A model generated the notes under the pieces. That model was not told where the DNA came from. It did not search any database and saw only the letters and a program-made list of their open reading frames with translations. From positions 662,419 to 726,418 of the forward strand of contig VZTJ01000242.1 in NCBI GenBank assembly GCA_013397795.1: a DNA stretch of 64,000 nucleotides. The letters are read 5' to 3'. The DNA is from Orthonyx spaldingii (lineage: Eukaryota > Chordata > Aves > Passeriformes > Orthonychidae). Made by a program: the position numbers and the translations under genes. Shown here in pieces: positions 13,801 to 23,800 of the stretch. Numbering within the stretch: position 1 is the stretch's first letter; every line of letters begins with the position of its first letter.

Positions 13801-16276
13801 GGGAAAAAAGCACTAGAGAAAAAAGGTTTTACCTATACCATCTTTAGCACTTATGATCTATTGTCCACATGAGATGTGATTATGTCAAATGCATTTGGTT
13901 TATTACAATTTTGGGGACAAATTGGGATTGCCCCAGCAGGATAACTGAACCAGGTGAAAGCAATCCATGTTATTACTTCAGAACTACGTGTTTGTGAGGT
14001 AGCATACCTGCAGAACCAACATGAGGAATATGAATTAATTTTCACCTGCCATCATTACAAGAAAAAAGCCATCCAAAATATGTTCAGCCACACAGATACA
14101 CAGCTGGATCTACAAGATCATCAGTGTTAGTGAGCCAGGTGCCCATATAGTTTGTAACAGTCTATGTAATTATACATGTAATTGCCAATTGAAAACAGCA
14201 TCCCTTGAGGGCCCATAGAGAAAATTAATGAAGAAGCATAACCAAATGTCCACCTTAAACTACTTATTTACTTTTATAGATAATCTGGTCTGGAAGCACA
14301 CAAACATCAGAATGAAAGTATAAGTCAAGAGTAGAGTTATTCTGTACCCCAAAAGATCTGTAATTCAATGCAGAGTTGAAGTACAAATTGAATTTTAGTA
14401 TGAGAACGGTAATTATCTTTCATCACAATCTAAAAGCAAGGAAAAGGGAGAAATGCTAGCATGTAGCTTTGATGAACCATTGTGCCATCAATACCTCCTG
14501 ACTCAAATACAAACTATAACCAAAAGCAAAGCATGAGTGCTAAAAATACATATGCTCCTTTTATTCATACAGGCTACAGTGGTCTCAGTGTCTTCATGAG
14601 ATTTTCTTATGGAAGTGCTCAGGTTGCTTCTTCACTGACATCATTTTCACAACATGAATCAGCAATTTCAGTATTTTTTACCTTCTATTTCTAGTATTTT
14701 CCCCAAACAAGCTAAAGGTAAACATCTAACTGCATTTCTTAATCATTTGCAAAGTAAATCAATCTAGAGGCTTGAAAAAAAGCAAAACAAAAGCCCCACC
14801 ATCTTGATAACTGTAAAGCCAGCTATTTGTGCTGCATTATTTCCCAACTTATGCATTATCTTCCTGAAATTTCTTGCTACTCAAAGGTTGAGTCTTGAAC
14901 AGTTCCATAAGTTATATTTCACCTTCCCTGATAAAAACTGACCACTGATTGAAAATGCAAGGACATAAGATGAAAGGCAGAAACAACATGTGGCCATAAT
15001 TTCAGACCCAGAAGTCATTTATGCAAGCAAGCGTAAAATCAGAAATGCCATGTCACCTGGCCAGTTTGATAGCCTGAGGTAAACTGAGTTCTGAAGGTTG
15101 AGAAATTTATTCACACTGAAAGGTCCAAGGCTCAAGCAGGAATGGCATAACCTTTAACAACCAGTAAGTTTTATTGCCTGTGTGCACCATTACAACACAC
15201 ACAGCACTGTTTTACAGCGAACAAGTGGTGGGTCAAGATATGGTGCCACATGCTGTAGTGGTCTCAGAGCTGTCAGGCTGTTCACAAGGGGCAGGGTAGA
15301 CCGGAATAACTGTATATATAACTATATACAACTGTAGTATAACTGGTCTCACACTGTACCATTCCCATCTAATGAGTAAGAATACGGATACACAAGAAAA
15401 ACTCACTGCAAACCTTTAGAGTTTGACACCACCCTCTATTTCTCATCTTTCTTTTTGGTCTTTTCTTCTGCTATGGAAAAAGTAAGAGGTACTGTTAGTT
15501 TTACTCTTAACATTAGAAGGCTTCATTTGAAGGTACTACCTTAACTGTAAATTTGAGTCATTACCATGAGTCTTCAAGGTCCAAACTTCCTCCAGTGCCT
15601 CAGTTAACATAGCTTGTAGATAAATATTTTTGTAAACAAAGCTGTATGACAAATAGCTGAATTTAGTGAGCAATTAGAGGTGAAGCATTGTCTTGCAGTT
15701 TAAGACCTGGAAAATGCAATGGTTTTGTACATCCTACACTTACTGTAAACTTGTGTTACCAAAACCAGTGTGACAAATAGATATATGCAGTATTACAGCA
15801 GTATCTGGAATGCAGCTCTGATGCAAATTAATGCTAATATTCCAAACATTTCAGAGAATCAAAGTTCAAAGATCACCTATAATATACATGTGCACAAAGT
15901 ACTACTTTTTTCATTACAGAATAGAAAATTAAATTGCAATTCTAATATATATGGAAGCTCCACGTGTACCTGTAGACCAATCCATGCTTTTCTCAAGCAA
16001 AAGTTTAAAGTTACCTATGCCAGGTTACATTGCATGCTAAACAAATAAGACAAATCCCAGTCAAGCAAATAAAGATGCTAAGCCAAAGTCTATCAAAATA
16101 GTTAATTTAGTTTTTCTCTTCACCATTGGGGGAGATATGACTGAACTTTCATCAGATAGCATTCTTCTGTGCAAGCATCAATAAAAGCAAAGATACAATC
16201 AGCACTTTTACTTACCAGAATGTCCTTCAGCAACAGATTCTGAGGTAAAAAGAAATCTTTTTTCCTTTTTTGACAT
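1867..16276 (-). CDS. S-adenosylmethionine synthetase (MAT) paralogue, nine coding exons, 385 aa
   Basis: Predicted methionine adenosyltransferase (ATP + methionine to S-adenosylmethionine, cytosolic). Coding exons in transcript order: 16276-16216, 13093-13016, 11479-11357, 10301-10189, 9582-9439, 8277-8059, 6647-6465, 3924-3791, 1969-1867. All introns are GT-AG, phases match known MAT genes, and the sum is 1158 nt with no internal stop. The ATG at 16276-16274 opens MSKKEKRFLFTSES, ten residues shorter than human MAT1A/MAT2A (395 aa); there are no other indels. Kept residues (this protein's numbering) include H19, D21, K22, Q103, D124, D169, K171, D248, R254-K255, K275, K279 and D281, plus the GHFGR tail. 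Altered: GHPDK is GHSDK, QQSPDI is QQCKEI with most of the following loop changed, RFVIGGPQGDAG is KFVEGGPKSDAG, and DLRPG is DLRLG. The end (YQKTACYGHFGR, KLVF) resembles MAT1A, while HPLxIS resembles MAT2A. I therefore call it a third, divergent paralogue rather than MAT1A or MAT2A. The family is certain; full activity is not. A TTGCAG acceptor-like site just upstream of the ATG (near 16301) suggests a separate 5' UTR exon. Confidence 0.9.
4581..4618. repeat. 19-bp perfect tandem duplication
   Basis: Two adjacent identical copies of a 19-bp unit (five T's, then ATCATTCAGTCCCC) occupy 4581-4599 and 4600-4618, in intron 7 of the MAT-like gene. It looks like a recent local slippage event. Confidence 0.85.
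11221..11290 (-). mobile_element. CR1 LINE 3'-end fragment
   Basis: The run AGAATCACAGAATGATCTGAGTTGGAAGG is the reverse complement of the typical CR1 3' terminus (AATCACAGAATGG then TTGGAAGGGACC in many avian copies). It is a short solo 3' end about 70 bp below exon 3 of the MAT-like gene, close to its splice donor side (intron 3). Boundaries are approximate. Confidence 0.7.
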
Positions 16277-18179
16277 GTTTTGGTATCTTTAGCAGGCCTG
16301 CAAGTGAGAAAGAACCAAAGCAACGTGACTACAGAAGAAGCACATGCAGAAGGTGAAGTAGAAAGGTTAATGTCTTAATGCAAATAGCTGATATCATTGC
16401 TCCTCCCTGTTTGTTCCCCAAAGGTTCAATAGGTAAGACTGATCTGTGTGGCTTTCACAATGCACTGCTGCAGAGACTTCTTTCCTAAGACTTCAGTGTG
16501 GGTACCCTCCTAAATCCTGCAGAAGTGCATCATTATGTGAAATGTGAACATAGCTAATCCAGAGTTCAATGCTCTTGCAGACTTCCCCAAGCCTACATTC
16601 TTACTCTTTATTCTAAGTGCTAACTAAAGAACATTTCAAGGTAGTAACACAGAAGACAGATTTTATTTGAATTTTTAGGGGCAAATTATGTTTTCAACTA
16701 GGCATAATATTCATACTTTTACTCAGCTGCAGTAGTGAACTGTGCAGAAATGTATCTCTCTTTATGTGAGAACAAATATTCATAACAGCTCCAGGTGGAA
16801 GAACTGTGCTCTTCTTCCACAATACTATGGCTAAATTAGGAGTTGTAGAGCAACAAAACAGCACGCTCTGTAGAAATAGGGATGAAGACAGTGGGTTCAT
16901 TATAAGTTGCCTTGAATTCTGAAACTGAAAGCTATACCCTAGTTCAGTAAATTTTTGATTTGTTAATGGCCAGGCTCTCACAATTCATTCTGAAGACCCC
17001 TTTTCTCATACTTTTTGTCTCAATGGAGAGACACTAGTAGGAAGCAGATAGACACAAGTATCCAAATTAAGCAAAGAAGTGCTGCCCATCTGGGAGCACT
17101 GTTTCCCTTTGACGTGTTTCAAAACACAGGGCAACAACATACCAGAGCACCTGAATACAGCAGTGTCAAAAAGCTACCTAGGAAAAACAACAGTTGTGTC
17201 TGGTCTTAAAAACCCTTGTTCTTCTGAGAAGCTCTACACTGCTGCTACACATCATGTTGAGCTCAGCTTCTCTAAATCATTCGTCGGTTCTGAAAATGTT
17301 GCTCCATAACCTAAGCATGTTGAACAGCAGCAAGAGTGATACTGAAATGCCGGTACAACTTCACTGACAACAAAAGGCTTTATAACTGGCCATCATGAGT
17401 AAACCACATTCCTTACCAGGCCACCAGCAAACATCTCACAAGAGATGTGTGTTCATTCTGAAGTCTTCAGTGTTAGGAAGAGGCACAACCTCACTTCAGA
17501 CTACCCAGTAATGAGGTATATGAGGTAATACAATCAGTAATGAAGGCAAGGCACTTAAACAAATAAGAAGAAGCCAACCCTCAAAAAAATAAAGCAAAAT
17601 GATATCTCAGCTGCAATGATTGAAGAAGGCACAGCCTAACTGTGCCAATGCAAGTGATAGCTAGTGTGCTGCGAGAGGCCGGTCACTAACAGTGAAAACC
17701 ACCCCTCTGGAAAGTGATATGTGAAGGGTGACTTAGTTGAAGGAAAAAGACCATCTGTACCCTTTTTGGTTTTGTCCTGTCTGTTGTTTTTTGTTTTTTT
17801 TAAATCCTAGAAACAAACATTTTCAGCACGTAACACCAAAAAACAACAGTTCTCGAGAGAACAATGATTGCTTAAGTGTTTGTGGAGAAGAGCAATAAAG
17901 AGGAAGACTTTAAACCAAGTTAATAATTATCAAAAATGCCATGTGAAATCCATTAGCAATTTCATTGCCTTTCCTTAATTTCAGAATGTATTATGATACA
18001 GTTGAAAATTATACTAGCCATACAGAGATTTGGGTGCCTGGAAATATTTCAATTCTGTGTAATAAATATACTTTGAGGTCAAGTTATATCTTCCATAAAA
18101 CACTTCATACAAAGCATGGAAAAACATTAAAATGAATAATTTCAGTCTCCTCTCTCAGGAATTCATGTTACACTGCATT
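16277..18179. other. intergenic DNA upstream of the MAT-like gene
   Basis: This holds the presumed 5' UTR and promoter of the minus-strand MAT-like gene. Unlike TMEM175 and ATP5ME, it shows no CpG island next to the coding start, which suggests a tissue-restricted rather than housekeeping promoter. No convincing coding exon was found; open frames near 16694-17309 lack support. Confidence 0.5.
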
Positions 18180-19394
18180 CTAAAATACTTGTGCTTTACA
18201 TTGTTCCACATGAAAAGGTGATGGAATGGCTCATCCTGAAGGATATCTCTATCCAAATGCATGACAAGGAGATGATCAGGAGGAGTCAGCATGGATTCAC
18301 TAAAGGAAAATCATGCTTGACTAACCTGATTGCCTCCTACAATGGGACAACTACCTGGACAGATGAGAGCAGTGGATATTGTCTACCGAGATTTCAGCAA
18401 GGATTTCAACGCAATCTCTCATGATGTTCTCCTAAGTAAGCTCAGGAAATGGAAGCCAGGGTTGCTTAACTTGTTCACCAGTGTCTTGGATGAAGGGACC
18501 GATGCTTCCTCAGTGAGTTCACTAATGACACAAAGCTGGGAGCAGTCACCAATACCCGAGAGGGATGTACAGCCCTTCAGAAAGACCTTGACAAGCTGCA
18601 GGAATCAGTAGAGAAGAACTGTCTGAAGTTCAACAAAAGCAAATGCAGGGTCCTCTACCTGGGGAGGAATAACTCCAGGCACCAGCACAGGCTGGGGACA
18701 ACCTGCTGGAAAGCAGCTCTGTAGAGAAGGACCTGAGGGTCCTGGTGGACAACAAGCTGTCCATGAATGAGCAGAAATGTGCCCGTGTGGCCAAGAAGGT
18801 CAGTGGGATCCTGTGGTGCATTAGGAAGAGCATTGCCTGCAGGTCAAGGGAGGTGATCCTGCCCCTCTGCTCAGCCCTGGTGAGGCACATCTGGAGTGCT
18901 GTGTCCAGTTCTGGGCTCCTCAGGACAAGAGACACATGGAGCTCCTGGACTGGGTCAAGTGGAGGGTGACAAAGATGATGAGAGGACTGGAGCATCTCTC
19001 TTAGGAGGAAAGGTTGAGGGAGTTGAGCCTGTTCAGCCTGGAGAAGTGAAGATTGAGAGGGGATCTTACCACTGCATAGAAATATCTGAAGGGAGGGTGT
19101 CAGAGGATGGAGCCAGGCTCTTCTCAGTGTTGAGCAATAGGACAAGATGCAATGGGCAGAAACTGATGCACAGGAAGTTCCACTTGAACATGTGCAAGAA
19201 CATCTTTACTGTGCAGGTGACTGCACTGGAACAGGTTGTCCAGAGAGGTTGTGGAGTCTCATTCTCTGGAGCTATTCATAAGCCATATGGACACAATTCT
19301 GAGTAAAGTACTGTAGGGGACCCTGCTGGAGCAGAGAGGTTGGACTAGGTATCCTCCAGTGATCCCTTCCAACCTTACCTATTCTGTGATTGTA
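18180..19394 (+). mobile_element. CR1 LINE copy, 5'-truncated and broken
   Basis: Translated pieces match the reverse-transcriptase part of CR1 ORF2: a block around QHGFTKGKSCLTNLIASY near 18280, a DFSKDFNAISHD block near 18390, then NKLSMNEQKCARVAKK near 18750, in different frames. The right end CCCTTCCAACCTTACCTATTCTGTGATTGT is a normal CR1 3' terminus. The frame is broken and the central catalytic part is deleted, so it is inactive. Confidence 0.9.
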
Positions 19395-21426
19395 TCTTAC
19401 AAAATATTCTCATTCAACAGATACTCCTTAGTAGGGTATATGCCAATTCCAACCTTGAATGTAAAATGAAAAAAAGAAAACATGAAAAGAAAAGTCAATC
19501 TTTCTGAGTGATGTGTTAAGAATATAGAAGGATGGCAGAAGATAAACCCCCTGGCATTCCAGCTGGTCCTGGATGATCAGAAGGGCTGGGTGCATCTAGG
19601 CTTCATTTCTGATAGTAAACAATGAGGCACTGTAAGTCTGGTCATGTTCAGTGAGATCTCAGGTGCAGAGATAGTGTGGGTTACACCAGAAATCCGGCCA
19701 CATTAGTGATCCCAGATCCACAAATAGTGTGGTTCATTAACTGAATGCTCTAAGTCTGGTCAAGCTCAATAAGAACTTTTACGAACACAGACAAACCAAT
19801 AGTGTAGTTTATAGAAATAACAGTTTCCTGGTTCCAGCCCAGATCAGCAGAAGGCAGCATGGCCAAGAATTGTGTTATTTGATACCACCTTACATCACTG
19901 CCAGCAGAGGGGAAAAGGGGCTCCCTCACTTCTAGGAAAAAGGGCATCTGTTTCTGGTGGAACAAAAAGTGTGGTGGTGTGGGGAACCTGTTGGACATTG
20001 TTCATTGTCCCGGGTCCATGGTGAGCATTTTCAAATGTGAGTTACTCTCCTTTTAAAATACTTCCATTTTTAATATTGTTGCTGTTACTATTCATCATCA
20101 TATCTTATCCCATTGCTGTTTCCAGAAAATTAGTCTTGTCTCAACCCAATTTTCACCTTTTGTGCCTTCAGTTCTCAATTCCATCCCCAGAGGGGAAACG
20201 AGGAGGGAAAGTCAAGCCAGCTGCATGTGGTTTAGAAGAGTCTGGGCGGGGAAACTCAGCTGGGGAGTACCATTTCTAGACCACAACAAACAGGTTGTAG
20301 ATTCCCATTAGATTGCTGGTGATAAAGGCAGTAGACCTAGAAAATATAAGTGTATAGTGCTATGCACAAATGTTTCCAGGTATGCTCCTATGCAGTTGAA
20401 GGCAGAAATCTTACTAAAAATGTGTCCTTGCTTTGGGGAGAAGAGTCAGCCCATAGACTGGTCTGCGAGATAGGGGATTTCAAATGCCTGTTTCCACTTT
20501 CAGAAGAAGTGGAGGTGAGACTGTAGTCAAGTATCCTGTTACTGCCTTCTTAAACGTGGGGGAGGCCAGCCACTTTGTATGTAAATGAGGGGCATTAAGC
20601 GCTACAAGGAGATAAGCTGTGGGGTTTGAGCAAGATGGAACAGAACCAGTAGTATCACTCCCTCTTCCATCGCTGATTGCAGTGATAATGGTCATCCAGC
20701 AATAAGGGTCACTCAGCCTCTGCCTGGTGACCTATCACTCCCACCAGCTAGCCATCACGCCCACATAATTCCTTCACTGAATATCTCCCAACACATCTCA
20801 TGGCTTTAGGCCTCATTCCTACATTATTTGCCCCATGGCTACAGTCACACCTTCAACTCAGTGCCTCCATCACACCTGCACACAATCAATGTTTTGGGGT
20901 ATCCCTATAGGGCAATTCCTTATCACTATCCTGACCATTTCATTTTCATCCATTCAGACCTTATGTATAGCTGATAGATCACTATCCATATTTTTACGTG
21001 CCTGGCTATTATTAAAGTAAAACACAGTCAATATTAAAAGAACAACAGGGTGAAACAGTCTACTGAAAATTTCCATAGCAGTGAGTGACCATCTGGAAAG
21101 GCTGTCCCACTACTGATGCTCTCCATCCTTCTTCACCCATTCCAAGACACAATGTATTTCATCTGTATTATGATGGACAGTGATCAGAGTATTTTATCCA
21201 TTTTCATGGGTCTGTTTTAACAGTTGTTGTAAGTCATCATGTCATAACAACTGCAACATGTGACAGGATCCAGATAATTAGGGACACAATTCTAACAAAA
21301 ATACAGGCACAAGTATTTGAGTGATTACCTTTATCTCCAGTAATGTTATCTACAAATATATGATCACAAAGGGTTCACATAGAAATACATCCTTTTCCAA
21401 TATGTACAAATATAGTATCAGAAGTT
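19395..21426. other. intergenic, possibly old repeat of unknown class
   Basis: No gene recognised. A block opening TAAGTCTGGTCA recurs around 19631 and 19751, each followed about 40-50 bp later by ATAGTGTGG or ATAGTGTAG, so an old duplicated element or LTR remnant is possible. I cannot define its ends. The remainder has no clear structure. Confidence 0.35.
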
Positions 21427-22333
21427 GTCGTGGATGTCCTAGTGGTCAATGGCTCAGAGTCCTGATGGACATCAGTAACAAGTAGTGTCCCTCAGAGGTC
21501 CATACTGGGACCAGTGTTATTTAATATCTTCATTAGTGACACAGATGAAAGGATTGTATGCATTCTCAGCAAATATACAGACCACAAGAAGCTGAATGAC
21601 GTGGCCGACATACCTGAAGGACAGAAAGTCTTCCAGAGGGACTTGGGCAGGCTGGAGAAGTGAGCCCATGGGAATCTCGGGAGGTTTAACAAGACCAAGT
21701 GCAAGGTGGATCAGGATTACTGTGGTGGATGAGAAGCTTGACATGACCCAGCCATGAGCACTCACTGCCCAGAAAGCCAAATGTGTCCTGGGCTGCATCC
21801 AAAGCAGCATAGGCAGCAGGGTCAGGGAGGGGATTCTGCCTCTCTGCTCTGCTCTGGTGAGACCCCACCTGGAACACTGCATCCAGCTCTGGGGTCCCAG
21901 CACAGGAAGGACATGGACCTGCTGGAGCAAGTCCAGAGAAGGGCCACCAGGATGATTACAGAAATGGAGCACTCCTCCTGTGAGGAAAAGCTGACAGAAT
22001 TGGGATGGTTCAGCCTGGAAAAGAGGAGGCAGGCTTCCAGTACCTGAAGGGAGCCTACAACAAACTTTTGGCAAGAGCATGCAGTGACAGGTCAAGAGGA
22101 AATGGCCTTAAGCTGAAGGGGGGCGTAGGTTCAGATCAGATATTAGGAAGAAATTATTTAAAGTTGGTGAGGCACTGGCACAGGTTGCCCAGAGAAGCTG
22201 TGGATCCTCCATCCCTGAACTGTTCAAGGCCAGGTTGGATGGGGCTTTGAGCAACCTGGTCTAGTGAAAGGTGTCCCTGCCCACTCCAGGGGAGTTGGAA
22301 TAGTCAATCTTTAATGTCCCTTCCAACCCAAGC
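21427..22333 (+). mobile_element. CR1 LINE 3' portion
   Basis: The start contains a CR1 reverse-transcriptase remnant (CCATACTGGGACCAGTGTTATTTAATATCTTC). It runs through the characteristic CTGGTGAGACCCCACCTGGA and GGACCTGCTGGAGCAAGTCC stretches to the 3' end TTTAATGTCCCTTCCAACCC. It is frameshifted and degenerate. Its 3' end abuts an oppositely oriented CR1 fragment. Confidence 0.88.
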
Positions 22334-22575
22334 AATTGGGTGCAAATGCTTTGCACAAGTCCAGGTAGATGATGTCAGCTTTCCCCTCACCCATCACCTC
22401 TATAACCCGATTGTAGAAGGCCACGATATTTGTCAGGCATGATTTGCCCTTAATGAAGCCACATTGGCTGTCACCAATCACCTCCTTATTTTCCATATGC
22501 CTTAGCACAGTTTCCATGGGGATTTCACCAGACACAGAGGTGAGACTGACTGGCCTGTAGTTCCGCAGCTCTTCT
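22334..22575 (-). mobile_element. CR1 LINE reverse-transcriptase fragment
   Basis: On the minus strand an open stretch gives METVLRHMENKEVIGDSQCG, FIKGKSCLTNIVAFYNRVIE and DIIYLDLCKAF, a typical internal CR1 reverse-transcriptase segment. It lacks both ends and is inserted tail to tail against the neighbouring plus-strand CR1. Confidence 0.85.
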
Positions 22576-22579
22576 TTAT

Positions 22580-23113
22580 TTCACAAGATCACAGAATCAC
22601 AAAATGGCTAAGACTGGAAGGAATAACAGTGGGTTATATGGTACAACCTCCCTGCTCAAGCAGGGTTATTCTAGAGCCCATGGCACAGGGATAGCATCCA
22701 GACAGTTCTTGAGTATCTTCACTGAGGGAGACCTAACAACCTCTCCGGGCAAACTGTTCCTGTTTGTGATCACCCACACAGTAAAGAAGCTCTTCCTCAT
22801 ACTCAGGTGCAGCTGTTTCTCCTTGCTGGCTCTCATCTTATTGCTTGGCACCACAGAGAAGAGCCCATGTACATCTTCTTGGCACCAACCCATTAGATAT
22901 TTATAGACTTTCCTAAGGTGCCCCTCTCAATCACCTCTTCCCAAGGCTGAATAGGCCCACCTACCTCAGCCCTTCCTCGCAAGAGAGATGCTCCAGACCT
23001 TTGTCACCCTCCAGCGGACTTGCTCCAAGAGTTCCACGTGTCTTTCCTACTGAGAAGTCCAGATCTTGACACAGCACTCACCAGGCCTGAGTAGAGGGGC
23101 AGGACCACCTCCA
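22580..23113 (-). mobile_element. CR1 LINE 3' portion
   Basis: It begins with GATCACAGAATCACAAAATGG, the reversed CR1 3' terminus, and continues to the AAGTCCAGATCTTGACACAGCACTCACCAGGCCTGAGTAGAGGGGCAGGA stretch typical of internal CR1. It ends about 340 bp before the TMEM175 start codon, just outside the promoter CpG island. Confidence 0.88.
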
Positions 23114-23344
23114 CCAACCATTCTCATTTTAAAATGGGAATTTGTTTGACGAATATCAATTGCTTCTCTAAGAGTCATGTTTTCCTTTGCCTCTTGTGTT
23201 GATGTTTCCTGACCAGGTGTAGAAAACACCGTCAGTGTCACTACGTTCAGGATGCTGTTATGGAAAACGGAGAGGTGAACAGGGAGGCCTTTTAAAGGTG
23301 GGATTGTGGCTTCAGGCCCTAAGCACAAACATCTCACCATTGTT

Positions 23345-23800
23345 TCCGAGAACAGCCTTCCTCCGCCCCCCAGGGGCAGCGGGCGGCTCCCGCCCCTCAG
23401 AGGGCGAGGGGAAGCACCGCCCCCGCCGCCGCCGCTGAGCGCAGCGGGGCCATGTCGGCTCCGCGGGCTGCGGAGCGCTGCCCGGGGCTGGCGCTGGCGC
23501 TGGGGCCGGAGCCGGAGCCGGGCGGCAGCACGCAGACATCGCACCGGCTGCTGGCCTACAGCGACGCGCTGCTCTCCATCATCGCCACCGTGATGGTGAG
23601 CGCCCGGCGGCGGCAGGCAGGGAGGGCGGCAGGGAGAGAGAAGCCTGGGGCGGCCGCGGCCGGTGCCGGGTTTCCGGGTGGCGCCCGTGCCTGCCCGGCC
23701 CGCTCGGCGCTGCCCCCGGCCCCGCGCCCGCCCCGCTGTCGCGACATGTCGGCTGCCGTGCCGGAGCGNAAGAGCGGCTGTGACTTCCAGAGCTGCTCCT
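23345..23800 (+). promoter_or_regulatory. CpG island, TMEM175 promoter and first exon
   Basis: The sequence changes abruptly from AT-rich flank to very GC- and CpG-rich DNA that spans the TMEM175 first coding exon (23452-23595) and the start of intron 1. No TATA box was seen. This is the usual form of a housekeeping promoter. One N lies at 23769, inside intron 1. Confidence 0.8.

Noticed and set aside
1867..16276. MAT gene as ordinary MAT1A or MAT2A
   Set aside because: Changes in GHPDK, the SPDI loop and GGPQGDAG are not expected in either highly conserved gene; the signature is mixed.
18191..22250. Reverse-transcriptase-like open frames as a host gene
   Set aside because: They are fragments of broken CR1 LINEs with frameshifts and deletions.
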